A stretch of DNA of 64,000 bases. It comes from Cerioporus squamosus. Lineage: Eukaryota; Basidiomycota; Agaricomycetes; Polyporales; Polyporaceae. Shown piece after piece: positions 22,766 to 35,458 of the stretch. The DNA lies in contig JABYQS010000120.1 in NCBI GenBank assembly GCA_022592435.1, positions 51,377-115,376 of the forward strand, written 5' to 3'. Within the stretch, counting starts at the first letter, position 1; every line of letters starts with the position of its first letter. A program made the position numbers and the translations under genes. The notes under the pieces were generated by a model that saw only the letters and a list, made by a program, of their open reading frames with translations, was not told where the DNA came from and did not search any database.

Positions 22766-24956
22766 ACGTTGCCCGGACTTTGGAAGAAGAGCTGAAGATT
22801 GGAAGGAAGCCTCGGAGATAGGACTCAAACAGCAGCAACTGGATTCGATATACTGCCGGACGGTCGCCTCTTACAACATACCGTACGTATACACACTCGA
22901 TACTTCTCGTGATAGAGCCCAGAACCACTGTAAGATGTACTTTTACGCATTGTAGAGACTTTGGTAGTCTTACATACACGGACAGGCTTGACGCATGTTC
23001 CGCCTTTCCTTCAGTTCTTGCCTTCGAATATGAACTAGAGCAATGGTAGACACGTGATGAACAGCACAACTATTAAAACTGGAGAGGAGGTGTCCTCTCA
23101 ACAGACTCGGGGCACCGCAGCGTACACCCAGACGCGTGATGACGTAATCTTCTACTGTGGGGATCTCCCGACCTCCGTGGATCAATTCCAGCCACGCTGC
23201 AAGCGCCGCAGGTGCTACTTGTTCTCCGCCACCACCATGCATACAACCCACTCAATAAGCTGCTTTCACGACGACGTTGCCACTCTGCCCCTGGTCTAGC
23301 TCGACTTCGGTAAGAGCGTTCATGGACCAAGCAGTCTTCCGTGCACGTCCCGGACGTCAGGCGACCAAATCCAGATCATGGTGTCTCGTACGCGTCCAGG
23401 AGACTGGAAGAAGGGTCAACGCACGATGTGAACACTTCACGGCACTAGCTCAAGGCCGTGCTAGACGAGTATGATAATGAAAGGCGTCGATGTGAAGGAA
23501 ACGCGAGATTGATGCTGCGCTGGTGCGGTATCTTCGAGGACATCTTACAACTCACGCCAGTTTTAGAGCTTGCGATCGTACCCACTTCCCTTGACTTCTC
23601 CTTATCTTCCATAGCGGAGGCCTGTACGGATCGTCGCACGCGATACCCCCGACACCCGCGCAGGAAGTCAGAGACTTCAGCTGATCCACCTCGTGAATGC
23701 ATCCAACACGTCAAAGCTTGAACTCGGACGGACGATCGCCCTCGCCTTCTACGAGACTTAGAGCTGGCCCGACCTTCTCTCCAAAGCTTGAGCACATGCG
23801 TGCGGGACGGACTCGGGTATGTTCCGACGTTAGCGTTGTCTCTCGAGCTTACTGTCTTCCACTATAATATGCTGAAGTTCTGCCACAGGCAGAACCTTCC
23901 AATGTCGGGACTATTCCTTCCTGGGTCCGCCTTTCACGCGGCATAGATATAGTGCGGCTACATGTCGCCTCTCAAGAGACACCGATGCTGTGCTACGTCG
24001 GCGCAATGATGGTGAGCCTGATGCACAATGTAACTGTATTCTGAGGTCGAACGTTGACGTGGGACGGTGGATCGTGACAGATACGATCTGTCTCCCGACG
24101 TGATGGGTGCAACAGGCAATTGGCATTCCCTGTTCCCTCGAGCGTTCTCACTTCGGGCGCGGTGACTTCCTCACCTGAACTTCCTCATGGTTCCAAGCCT
24201 TGCTACTCATAGACCACGCCATCATGCTCCTCGGGCCCCTTGCTGTCAGCTTAGCCCGGACCAGGGCTCGTGCACGCAGTGCACACCCCGGGCCCCGAGG
24301 ACAGTGAGTATCTCTGATCCACCATGCATCCCACGTTCGCCAACCAGCGAGAGGCATGTACAGGTCCCGAGCAACCAATATTACGACGTAGTCGATGTGG
24401 CGCCTCATCCGTTCAACGTTCAACGTCCAACGGCGACCCAACCAATTTCGCGAGGGAAGAAGCGTGCTTCTTCGTTCGATGGGTGGAAGCGCGGGCCCGG
24501 GGAGGGCGGCAGTGCGGCGGGGCCCTGGACCGTAAAAGGACTCATTGGCGTCCGCGTTCGATATGCTTGCGTTGACAGCTGCAGGAGTGTGCGCGAGCGT
24601 ATGTGGCACGGAAGAACGCTCAGTAGCCTGCTGCCTGGAGCTGGGCGAGATGCGGGGAGCTGCCAGCTATATCTCGTGGGTCCCGCTGGCGGCGGTGCTC
24701 TTCTCTCTCCCACCCATTCGCTCGTCTCCCCGAAGTCTGACTCTCAGTCCCGCAGTCCTGCAGTCCCCGTTGCTGGTGTCTACCCCCCGTGTCGCGACCG
24801 TTGTCCGTTTCCTGCTGCACTGCTCCTTGCGGGTCTCTCCACACTGTGGCTCGATCCTACAACACTCTCTTATCCTTGGGACGACACTCTGGCGGCATTT
24901 AAAAGCAGGAGGATTTCCGGAGCTCCGGGACCGCCCGCCGAACGCTCAAGCATAAT
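22766..24956. other. 2.2 kb without a recognisable gene
   Basis: No family was recognised on either strand. The only mildly protein-like stretch is about 23450-23600 (+), reading LDEYDNERRRC...LMLRWCGIFEDILQL. It is short, has no splice support and may be a relic or chance. The end of the region is the promoter of the DUF6533 gene. Confidence 0.35.
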
Positions 24957-26661
24957 ATGAGCGCTGCTCTTGCAGCGGAACTCCGGACGATGTGAGTTCA
25001 ATATACTAAGCCCTGCGAAGCTGAACGCACCCATCTCCGATCTCCAGTGCTGAATCCTCATATCCAAATCGTGTCGTGCAAACTGTCGCCTTCGGTGAGT
25101 ACCCGCTCAACGGTGTATCCTTCGGCCGGATGCTCTCTGTCCGAGTTTCATGTGTCATTGATGCATACTCTGACATGCTCTGCGCTCCAGCCGTGCTCTA
25201 TTACGACTTCCTCCTCACGTTCCCGCTCGAGGTCGAACGATACTGGATCGCCGTGGGTCGCTCTTGGGTTTCCTTTTTCTTCTTCGTGAACCGGTACATG
25301 GGGGTGCTTTGTCACCTGCCGGTCATATACGAGTTCTTCGGGACCATGCCCGAGGAGGTGCGTCGCTGTTGTATACGGTCACCCGGTGTCGTAGTTGACG
25401 GGTATTGCGCTTGGGCATGCAGCGGTGAGTATGTCATCTTGGTCGGGGTTCAGCCGACTTGAACGCTGGTCTGATTAAATGCAAGGTGTCGGACGCTGCA
25501 ACTGTACCATCAGCTCCTTGCCGCAGTCACACAATTAGTAGTCGGAAGTGCGTACATAACTAGACAGGGTGCTGAGTCGATTGCGCTCACTCCGGCATGA
25601 CTGCAGCATTGCTAATGCTCAGAACGTACGCTCTGTACAACCGAAATCGCAGAGTCGTCTATCTGCTATCGACGATATGCGCAACAGGAGGCGCGGTCAG
25701 CGTGGTGAGCATACCGCTGTGCCTCGTATGTCAGGGTTGAGACTAATCTCGAAGTGCAACAGTGGGCTATCCTCAGCGTACGTGGCTCGCCGAGCCCTTC
25801 ACCGAACGTCTCTATGTGGGTCGGGTGCGATCTTCGGATATCGCAGAAGCAGTGCGTGTCTCAACCTCACCATATGTTCCCTGCCCCGCGATGATGCCCC
25901 ACCGAGTCGCTGACAGGCTTTCTCGGGCAGAGGATACTGTGAGCTTTCGACGCGGCGGGACGTGCCCGCCACTTCTTACTGATCAAAACGCCGGAACAGA
26001 CTTGGCGGCGGCGTGGAGCTCAATATTGGCCTTCGACACAACCGTGTTCGTGCTAACGCTCCGGCAGGCGCTCCATGTCGGCCGGACGTGGAGCCATAGC
26101 CTGTTCCACATCATCCTCCGAGACGGTCAGTGCTATTCATTCTTGTGAGGAGCCATACTTGTGCACGCGGCTTGCTGACCTGTTCTGGGATTCCTTTCCT
26201 CAGGGACGATATACTTTGGGTGCGTTTCATCTCGGATTTCTGCTCTGCACTAGGCCTGAGGGACCGACCGTGTCGGGCAGCGTCCTCGCCATCTGCTATC
26301 TATCAAATATCTTGACATATGTGGTGCGTACCTGCTGAACCTTCGGGGCTCTCTACCATTCACGATATCGATATATTTCGCAGTTCGTGCAGGTAGGGTG
26401 ATACGACGGCAAGAAACCGGAGAGGAGGATTTCTGACGAGACGTCTCTACTACTTATGCGTACTGAAGCCCAAACACAAGGGCATCCTTACCACGCTCAC
26501 AAACGTGTACGTCCATATGTTCTGCTCTCACCCTGTCGCATGCTGACCCGTATTTGCTCAGCCTGTCGACAACGCTCGTTACACGCATGATGCTGAATAT
26601 CCGGAACCCAGAACTGCTCGAGCTGCCCCATCGGTGGCCGTCAGAACATTTCGATATCTGA
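24957..26661 (+). CDS. DUF6533-family multispanning membrane protein
   Basis: This belongs to a basidiomycete-expanded family of seven-helix-like membrane proteins of unknown function. The first exons (24957-24991, 25048-25094, 25191-25357) join in phase to give the DUF6533 signature: SYPNRVVQTVAFAVLYYDFLL, then TFPLEVERYW and FFFFVNRYMG. Later exons give further membrane helices: CRTLQLYHQLLAAVTQLVVG, LLMLRTYALYNRNRRVVYLL (the family's conserved loop), LAAAWSSILAFDTTVFVLTL, LAICYLSNILTYV, and the C-terminal cytosolic part LSTTLVTRMMLNIRNPELLEL ending at 26661. Up to ten small exons are needed, and some junctions in 25360-25930 and 26320-26500 are uncertain, so the gene may be partly degenerate. 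The membrane location is inferred from hydrophobicity. Confidence 0.62.
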
Positions 26662-27499
26662 GTTCACTTCTTTCGAGGTTACTATACCTACCCCCTTCAT
26701 CCGCCATAGATACCACCCACCCGGACAGGACTACCTGATATACCATTCGTTGCAGATCGCCTGTCATTACATACTGTATCATAGAACTTCATTCCCGCAC
26801 CACACATAATCTACTAATCCTACATGGGTACTTAGCATTTCTTGCACAAGTTTTGCGTAATGAAGTTCAAGCCGTGCTAATCGACGTGCGCGCTTATCAG
26901 ATACTAAGTTGACCGCCCGCCGGCTACTGACATAGCCGAGGTGTAAGTGCCCAGTATGGAAGTGGAAGCGCTGGATGGACGTCACGGTGTCCAGAGCCTT
27001 GATCGTGTCTTCCTCCTCTCTCCGTCCTTCTCCTCCCTTGAAGCCCAAGATGTTTGCGCGATCTTGGTCTCAAACACGTCGGCGTCGAGATGGAAAAACA
27101 TACACGGAGTCCTGCCAGCGATTAGCGGATCTGGACATGTCAGCCATCCAGCTATTCCCGCGTTAGTAATCGCCTGTAATCACCTCCGAGTTCCAGTTCA
27201 CGTTCCCGAGCGGGGATTGCCCCGACGCCTCGGGTTGTTCGCAGTCGCGCGAGAGGCAATGTTGTTGTCGTGTCAGCGGTATGTGTGTACCGTTACGCAC
27301 AGCAGTCGCCACGCAGTCTGATATCAGTAAGCAGCGACCCCGGCCGCGTGGTGGCATGTCGCGGTAGATATATAAGGCTGTCTCCAGAAGGCGGAGAAAG
27401 CACACGAAAATCACCGGTCCCCAGTCCCACATACATAACTCGATAGTCGACGTACTGAACCTCCCCACTCATACCCAACACCGTTTTCGACGACACGAC
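26662..27499. other. intergenic, promoter of the OYE gene
   Basis: No gene was recognised. A TATA element (TATATAAG at 27369-27376) lies 124-131 bases before the downstream ATG. Confidence 0.4.
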
Positions 27500-28802
<1,303 letters not shown>

Positions 28803-28918
28803 AGGATTGAAAGTATATGGATTGATGAGAAGGACATCCTAGTTGTACAGTACTCGCTACATCTCTAGACATAGAACACATTACGACTGCTCACGACACC
28901 ATTCGTGCTGTCTGCAAA

Positions 28919-30582
28919 TCAGTCTCGCGCGCCCTCAAACTCACGCCGCCGCGACTCTTGTCCAGCGAGCCGCTCTGTCTGGACAGCGCGCACGGCGCGC
29001 CATATCATTCGCCAGCTATACCTGCTCTGGCAGAAAGTGTTGGTGCTGCCTTCCTCCCATGTGTCCACCGCGAGGTACGGAAACAGACTGTCCAGGAACT
29101 CGGCCATCCGCCGCCCCTCGTGGCACGCATTGTACCCGGACGACTCTGGAGGCGGGGGGACGTAGTCGCGCGAGAAGAGCTGCATGCGGAGGAAGCGGAG
29201 GTTGTGACAGCTCTTGGCGAGATGCACGAGCGCGGCGGGGGTGGCGATGTTGGTGGGCTCGCAGGGGTACTTAGTCCATGAGCGAGAGCGAGCGGAGCAT
29301 GGGCCAGCCTTGCGCGATGCGCAGGATCTGGTCGTTCGTGAGAAGCACGGGCAGCTCGGACGACAGCGCGAAGCTCTCGAGGTCGAGGCGGCCGAAGAGA
29401 GGGTTGAGGACGTCTGAGACGAGGGGTATAGCCCGCGGTGGGGGGCCGTCCGGAGAGGAGAGCCGCGAGTCGGTGTAGACATTCCTGTAGTCGAGCTGCA
29501 GCGAGCGCAGGGAGGGCGAGAACTTGAGCAGGGTCTGGATGAGGGGGAGGTGCGCGGCGCGGTCGAACTTCGCGTCCTCGATATCGAACTTCAAATCTAC
29601 CGCCTTGAGGTTCGGGGCGCGCAGCTGTGTCACCAGGGCGGTGAGGTCGGCGCACGTGCACGAGCCTGCGCAATGGAGCTCTTTCAGGATGCCGCCGTTG
29701 ATGAGATCGTTCCATGCCTTGCAGTCCCGGATGGTCGCCTCGATCGACAGGAGCGCAAGGCCCGAAAGGGTCTTACAGAGCTGCTCGGGGCCGATCACGA
29801 TTGCGCCCTTGAGTGAGAGCTCTCGGATGCTGGCGACGTCGAGCAGAGGATCCAGGAGGAACAGCTCTGGCTTCGACGCGTAAATTCGGACATTGCGCAG
29901 GTACAGCGTGGGGTATGACAAGCCCGTAAACAGTCGGTGGACCTGTTTTGGTGAGGTTTTCGAGTCAAGGATCAGCTCGAGCTCCTGAAGAGAGGTAGAG
30001 GACGGTATCAGGCGCAGCAGCAGCCCGCTGGTTCTAGGACCCTCGACCCAGGACAGTGATAGGAGAGCGGGAAGGAACGTCGTCCCGTTGCTCATGGAGA
30101 GCACGCGTCGCACGAGCTGCACTACCAGCGGCGAAGGCTGCAGTCGTTGCGTGATGCACAGCTGGCGAACTCTCGCAGCGCATCGGAGGAAGCTCTCGCG
30201 CTGCACACTATTGCGGCCCAAGCCGACAGGTTTGACCTATCATCCACGAATCATCAGACCCCACCGGACTTTCGAGCATTGAGAGCTAGAAACATACCTT
30301 CGCATGACTGATACCGCTATGTGCGGTGTGCTTGAGGAGGACTGTGCAAAGGTCCTGCAACTTCCATCTCGTGCGACTCCACAGCGCTCGAGAAGCGGGC
30401 TCGGTCCACGCGCGGCAGACACGGGCACTGCGAGCACACGTCGCCCGGTCGTATTTGTTGTGAAGGTCAAACATGTCGAAGATCATGCTGAGGACATCGT
30501 ACTCAAAGAGCGCATGGTGGGCGTGCTGGACGGTCCTCGAGAGATCCAGGTGGGTTACAGCTTGAGAAACGTCGTTCCCCAT
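28919..30582 (-). CDS. F-box/leucine-rich-repeat-like protein 3
   Basis: This is an F-box protein of the same general build as the pair at 16.6-20.6 kb but distant in sequence. Exon 1 is 30582-30298 (ALFEYDVLSMIFDMFDL, ARSARVCRAWTEPASRALW) and exon 2 starts at 30236. The Leu-rich repeat region includes SLQELELILDSK, ASIRELSLKGAIV, GGILKELHCAGS, PSLRSLQLDYRNVY and WPMLRSLSL. At 29271-29273 the frame meets a TAA directly after LSLMD. The natural continuation (KYPCEPTNIATPAALVHLA, CHNLRFLRMQLFSRDY, FLDSLFPYLAVDTWEE) is one base out of frame and runs to a stop at 28919. So either one base is extra there or the protein is truncated by about 115 residues. It is convergent with the OYE gene. Confidence 0.65.
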
Positions 30583-33090
30583 GCGAAGGCGCAGTCAGAA
30601 GGTATGCGTCGAGTTTTGGCTGATCTTTATACGAGTTAGCACTACAGCGTAGACAGCTAAGGTCGCACGAACCCGGATGGGAGCGGAGGGACTTAGCACA
30701 GTCCTCCCCGGGGATGCAAATAAGTATACTGCGCACACAGGGCTGTGTTCTTCTCCGTATAGCCACATATAGCCGGCGGCATTCAGAAAGAAGGCGGCTT
30801 CTGTCAAGCTGGGTCTGTACACGACAGTTATGACGTGTTCCACATGTTCGCTGAATAGCCGTCCCGTAACGTTAGCTATTAGCGAGCGCGCCTCTCGCGA
30901 TGGTGAGAGGTTACTTACCATGTTCAACAGTGCCCTGTGGCATCGTGCAGACGGCGGGAGGTCGATGTAAGTGCTGCGAGCTCTCCTAGTGTACATCCCA
31001 GTCGCCAGTATCGAGTATTCAATGGGATGCACAGAGTCCACCATGAGGCAACCCTCTCTGCCTCATAGTAAGATGTCAGCATGCGAAGTCTCCGAGGCTG
31101 AGGCGATCACACACGGGACTCACCTCGTGGTCGCGTAAGTACTAGTAGACTCCACGACTCCCCGCTTCGGGCCAGCGAACAGAGATATACTAAGGTAGAT
31201 AGATGATCAGCTCCTAGGCCCACGTCTGAACGTCTGAACTCGCGAGGGGCGGCCGAAGTTGAGCTGGTTCACGGTGTCTCAGTGGTCAAGCTCCCACTAG
31301 TCTCACGGACTTGAGGATCATGGTCTGAGTTGATGTTGTCAGTCGAGGGCCCGGGATAGTCCACGCTGCATATCGCATCTCCCGCGCTGCTGGTTGTCAC
31401 AGAGGAGCGCATACATGCACACGGACAGCCCGGACAAACTGAGACGTACCGTCCGAGAGGAAGTACTGTAGACGACAACATCCGCCTGTCCGTCCATTTT
31501 GGGCAGCGACAGGTGATCTGATAAATCTTGCAGTAGCGCATGCATGTTGCTTGGACGCGACGGTATTCGAGTGTCCAAAGTCCGGGGATTCAAACGGTGG
31601 TGGTGGTGGTGGTCGAAACGTCGAAGGGCTGGCAGGAGAAGTCCGAGCCTCCCGTCCTGGCGGCCGAGTATAGGGCACTCCGACACTCTCCTTCTCCCTC
31701 ATCCCAGTACTCCTGGGATCTGTTCACGAATGTTGGATTGACCCAAACTCACCACGCATCCTGTGAGCAAGCACGTCAGAGAAATTCCCCAATTTCACGA
31801 TAGTGATATATCACCTACTAACTGCTCTCCGCCGATGACTATTCGTGCCCAGGTCTGGACGCGCCTGTCGGAAATATCAGAGCATACATCAGACACTGAG
31901 ACAGACATCGTCGAGCAGCTAGTTGTTACGCGTTAACCACGACTCGGGTACCAGCTCTATTTCCGTCCATCCACGCGAGGTGCCAGTACTAGTGCGCTAT
32001 AAACAGCCAGCCTATCGCTCTCATGCATACAAGTGATGGTCTCCAAGTCGTTCTGCAAAAATAGCTGTCGATCCCGACGTCCATCTCCGCGTACACACTA
32101 CTTACCGTAACACTCCCTCGTGGAGCAGCACTTCCAGCGCCGTTACGTGGACTGTTCGCTTTGCGCAGCAGAGAACCCTTGCTGTTGTCAGACATAACTA
32201 AGCTCCACACACGGCACTGCGCACACGCAGCTTCGGAGGATCGACGCTACTCACCTCCGCGCGAATATGGCAGGCGTCGTAGAACCCCGTGTAACCCCGG
32301 GCCCCGCGCCTCAAGTTCCCGACCTCGCCGTGGCCCGCGTTCCCCGAGTCAGAGTCGGGCCGCCGTCCTTCTAGGTGCGTACGATGATCGGACTGAGAGG
32401 ACATATTGTCAAATTCTCCCAACGATATGCCGGTTCGCTGCCCGACGACGCGTCGCCAGAGGTCCCCATTCACGCTTGCCGAGGACGATTGGCCTGCGCC
32501 GGACTGTCGGAGACCTCGTATCCATCAACCAACCATCAACGCGCGTCGAGGGGGACTTCTTCCATCTTTCCGTAGAATAGTCAACAGAACGATGCGGCGG
32601 CGCGTCGACGGCCGACGACAAACGCCATCGAGTTGCTACGGACGTTCGATCGAAGCTTGCCCTCGATCACGCACAATCTGTGGAGGACCTCTCACTCGAA
32701 CTTCAGGCCGCAGGCCTCGGGAGGCAGCGCGCACGCACACGCACACAGGGGAAGACTGAGTGTTTTCCATCTGCTCTGTATTATTGCTCTGCTAATCTGG
32801 AAACGCTATCGCTGCGCCACAGGCGTGTCGTGAGAGTGTGTGAGACTACACGGTGGTGGTGAGGGGGGTACGCAAACAAAATGAAAGAAAGAGAAAAGCT
32901 CCAGAGCCCAGCGACGCTAGCGACGCAAGGGGGGACTGCGGGTGGTGGGGAGACATGGACGACCAGAAGGACTGCGTGGGGGACGGACGAACGAACGGCA
33001 ATAAGTTACGATACCAGACTCTGGCAAAGGGCGTGGAACTGCGTACGAGTACGACGGACGCTGGGGAGCGAGAGAAGGGGGGATGCACGC
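30583..33090. other. 2.5 kb without a recognisable gene
   Basis: No family was recognised. A 149-codon minus-strand frame (30595-31044) has no family resemblance and is not called. A (GGT)6 microsatellite is listed separately. The rest is presumed intergenic. Confidence 0.35.
31596..31613. repeat. GGT microsatellite
   Basis: Six perfect GGT units lie in otherwise non-coding sequence. Confidence 0.9.
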
Positions 33091-34658
33091 TTAGAACCGG
33101 CGGCGGTTCTTCGCGCCCGTCTTGCGGTTGCCAGCGGCTGCTGCAGCCGCGGCGGCGTTCTTGTTGCCCTTCGCCGCGGTCTGGCCGTTCTGGCCGGCGG
33201 CGGTCGTGCCCTTCGCGCCAGCAGCAGCCTGGGTGCTCGTGCCAGCGGCGGCTTGGCCGTTCGCGCCCTTCGCACCAGCGGCGGTGCCAGCGTTGCCGCC
33301 GGCCGCAGCGCCGTTCGCGGTGACCGTAAACTGTTGGCGGAGGTCGTCAGCACTGTAGTGAACGCACAGACGAGCTCGAGGGAGGGGGTACTCACGTAAG
33401 CCATGTCATCGAGGGCACCACGCTGGGCCACGGCGACGAGCGCGGGCTGGTGGTTCGCGGACGAGTTGATGGTCGCGATGCGGTACGTGCCCTCGGGGAG
33501 GCCGCCGTCGACGACGGTGCTGAGTATGCCGTTCTGCGCGACGTCGTTCAGGCCCTTGAAGAAGACGAACGCGGTCGGGTCCGTGGGCTCCTTCTGGTCG
33601 AGCGAGGTGAGCTTCTCGATGACGACGTGCGAGTGGCCCTTGATGAGCCCCTGCGCGTTCACGACCTGCGGCGCCATGTGGAACGTCGTCGCCGGGTTCG
33701 TGAAGTGGCCCGTCTCGAGGTTCTTGATCGCGAGCTGGATCGTGAAGTTCTGGTTCGCGGCGACGGTGCCGCCGTTCACCGGGTTCTGGAACTTGGCCGA
33801 CGGCATCTTGCTCTGCGCGGCGATGACGCCCATCGGCGTCTGGTTGCACGAGCCGTCCGTGATCTGCTGCCCGTTCGTCTTCTGCTTGTCGGGGAACTGC
33901 AGGCAGAAGTTGATGAAGTTGTTCGTCGACGTCAGCGACGCCTCCTGGCCGGCGGTGGGCGTCTCCTGGCCGGTCTGCGTGAACGTGAAGATGTTGCTCG
34001 GGTCGATCGTCAGAGACGTCTGGGCGTCGCTGGTGCCGGCGTTGCCAGTACCAGTGTTGCCGGCGGTACCGGTGTTACCCTTGTTGCCAGTGGCAGCGCC
34101 AGTGGAGGCTAAGAATCGGACATACATCGTCAGAGATATGTCCGCAAGAGAGCGAGGTCCAAGGGGACGCACCGTTGTTACCGCCCTTGCCGGTGGTACC
34201 AGCGGTACCAGTGGCCGCGCCAGTGTTGCCAGCGGTGCCAGCAGCAGCGCCGGTGTTACCAGCGGCACCAGTGCCCTTGGTGTTGCCCGCACCAGTGGCA
34301 CCAGCGGCGCCAGTGCCCTTGGTGTTGCCTGCGCCGGCGCCCTTGGTGTTGCCCGCGCCGCCCTTGGCGCCACCCTTGCCGGCGTTGGGGTTCGCAGCGA
34401 GGACAGCGGTTGACGTCGAAGCGGCGGCGCCCGCAGTCTGGGTGACAGTAACTGTCTTGACGGCAGCACCCGTCTGCAGCACAGCACGCGATCAACGTTC
34501 GCTCCTTCGCAAAGCTTAAGACAATGAAAAAAACGTACTGCGCAGGTGTCGGCCGCGACGGAAGAAGAGGACGCAGACTGGCCCTTGTTCCCCTTGGGGA
34601 TGGCGGAAACGCCGAGGGAGAGGGAGAGGAGAGCGACGAGGAGAGCCTTGGGGTACAT
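33091..34658 (-). CDS. secreted Gly/Ala/Thr/Asn-rich (collagen-like) conserved fungal protein
   Basis: The protein has a clear signal peptide (MYPKALLVALLSLSLGVSA) followed by a long low-complexity domain built of G-A-G-N-T-K-G-T-type units. A globular middle domain comes next: LTIDPSNIFTFTQTGQETP, FINFCLQFPDKQKTNGQQI, AKFQNPVNGGTVAANQNFTI, GHSHVVIEKLTSLDQKEPTDP, GGLPEGTYRIATINSSANHQP. A second low-complexity stretch ends in the basic tail NRKTGAKNRRRF. The middle domain is conserved among basidiomycete secreted proteins of unknown function that are often mislabelled by the composition of their tails. There are three introns: about 34475-34540, 34110-34172 and about 33332-33395. The exons join in phase and the gene is intact. 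It is probably a cell-wall or extracellular protein, and no enzymatic motif is seen. Confidence 0.72.
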
Positions 34659-35404
34659 GGTGCTTAAGTCTTAAAAACGACGACCGGTCGAGGGCAAGGA
34701 AGGAGCGAAAGTGGGATGCAGAGAGCTCGAAAGGAAACTGAAACGACCCCGGGTCGCGTTAGAGAGAACAGTAAGGCACCGGCCTGGAAGGGAGAGCGAG
34801 CGACAGCTCGAAGCAGAGACGAGAGCGGGAGGGAAAAGAGAGATGGCAGCTCGAGCCAAGCCCTCTGCGGTATATATGCGGGCCCTCCCGCCGTCCGCTG
34901 ATTGGTCCGACACGGGCGACACGGGCGACCCTCAGCCGGCTGATCAAGTCTCCCTACCAACGCCTCCCGGATCCGTTATCGTCCAGAACAGGGCCCGTCG
35001 CCACGGCAATCTCGTCTGCCTCTGCCGGCCGCCAACGGGGAGTCTTCGAGCGAGCTGCTTGGCCTCTGTGCCGTCGAGTGACTGCTCGACGTCGACCGCT
35101 GCAGCGTCGAGAGAGCTGGTCGGCCGAGGGTGCATGCCGCGGGCCATCATGATCAGAGTGCGATTCATTCCCATCCGACGCTCGAGGCAACCGCCGCAAC
35201 GGCGCCAGGCACGGTGTGTTCGCATTCATTGCAGCGGCATCTCTCGCCGGCCCCCATCGCTCGCTCAACTCGTCTCTCTGCGTCCGTATTTTTACTTCTG
35301 TGATCGCGATGATGGGACTAGGACGCGGACGTGAGGTTGTTGCACGCTTCGCCATGTTGCATGCAGTCACGTTTGCAGCTTCTGCGACCGCATCAGCACG
35401 TTGC

Positions 35405-35458
35405 GCCCCTTGCCTCCTCCGCGCCCCTTGCCTCCTCCGCGCCCCTTGCCTCCTCCGC
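35405..35458. repeat. 18-bp minisatellite, three perfect units
   Basis: The unit GCCCCTTGCCTCCTCCGC is repeated three times without a mismatch. It lies outside any gene I can support. Confidence 0.9.

Noticed and set aside
30595..31044. 149-codon minus-strand frame upstream of F-box3
   Set aside because: No recognisable family, no intron structure, weak start context; could be chance.
33403..34413. 336-codon plus-strand frame
   Set aside because: Antisense shadow of the GC-rich secreted protein gene; composition is Val/Pro/Ala-rich without any family resemblance.
33006..34658. 550-codon single open frame on the minus strand
   Set aside because: It reads through two introns and in its middle uses a frame with Arg/Ala/Pro-rich nonsense; the spliced model recovers a signal peptide and a conserved domain instead.
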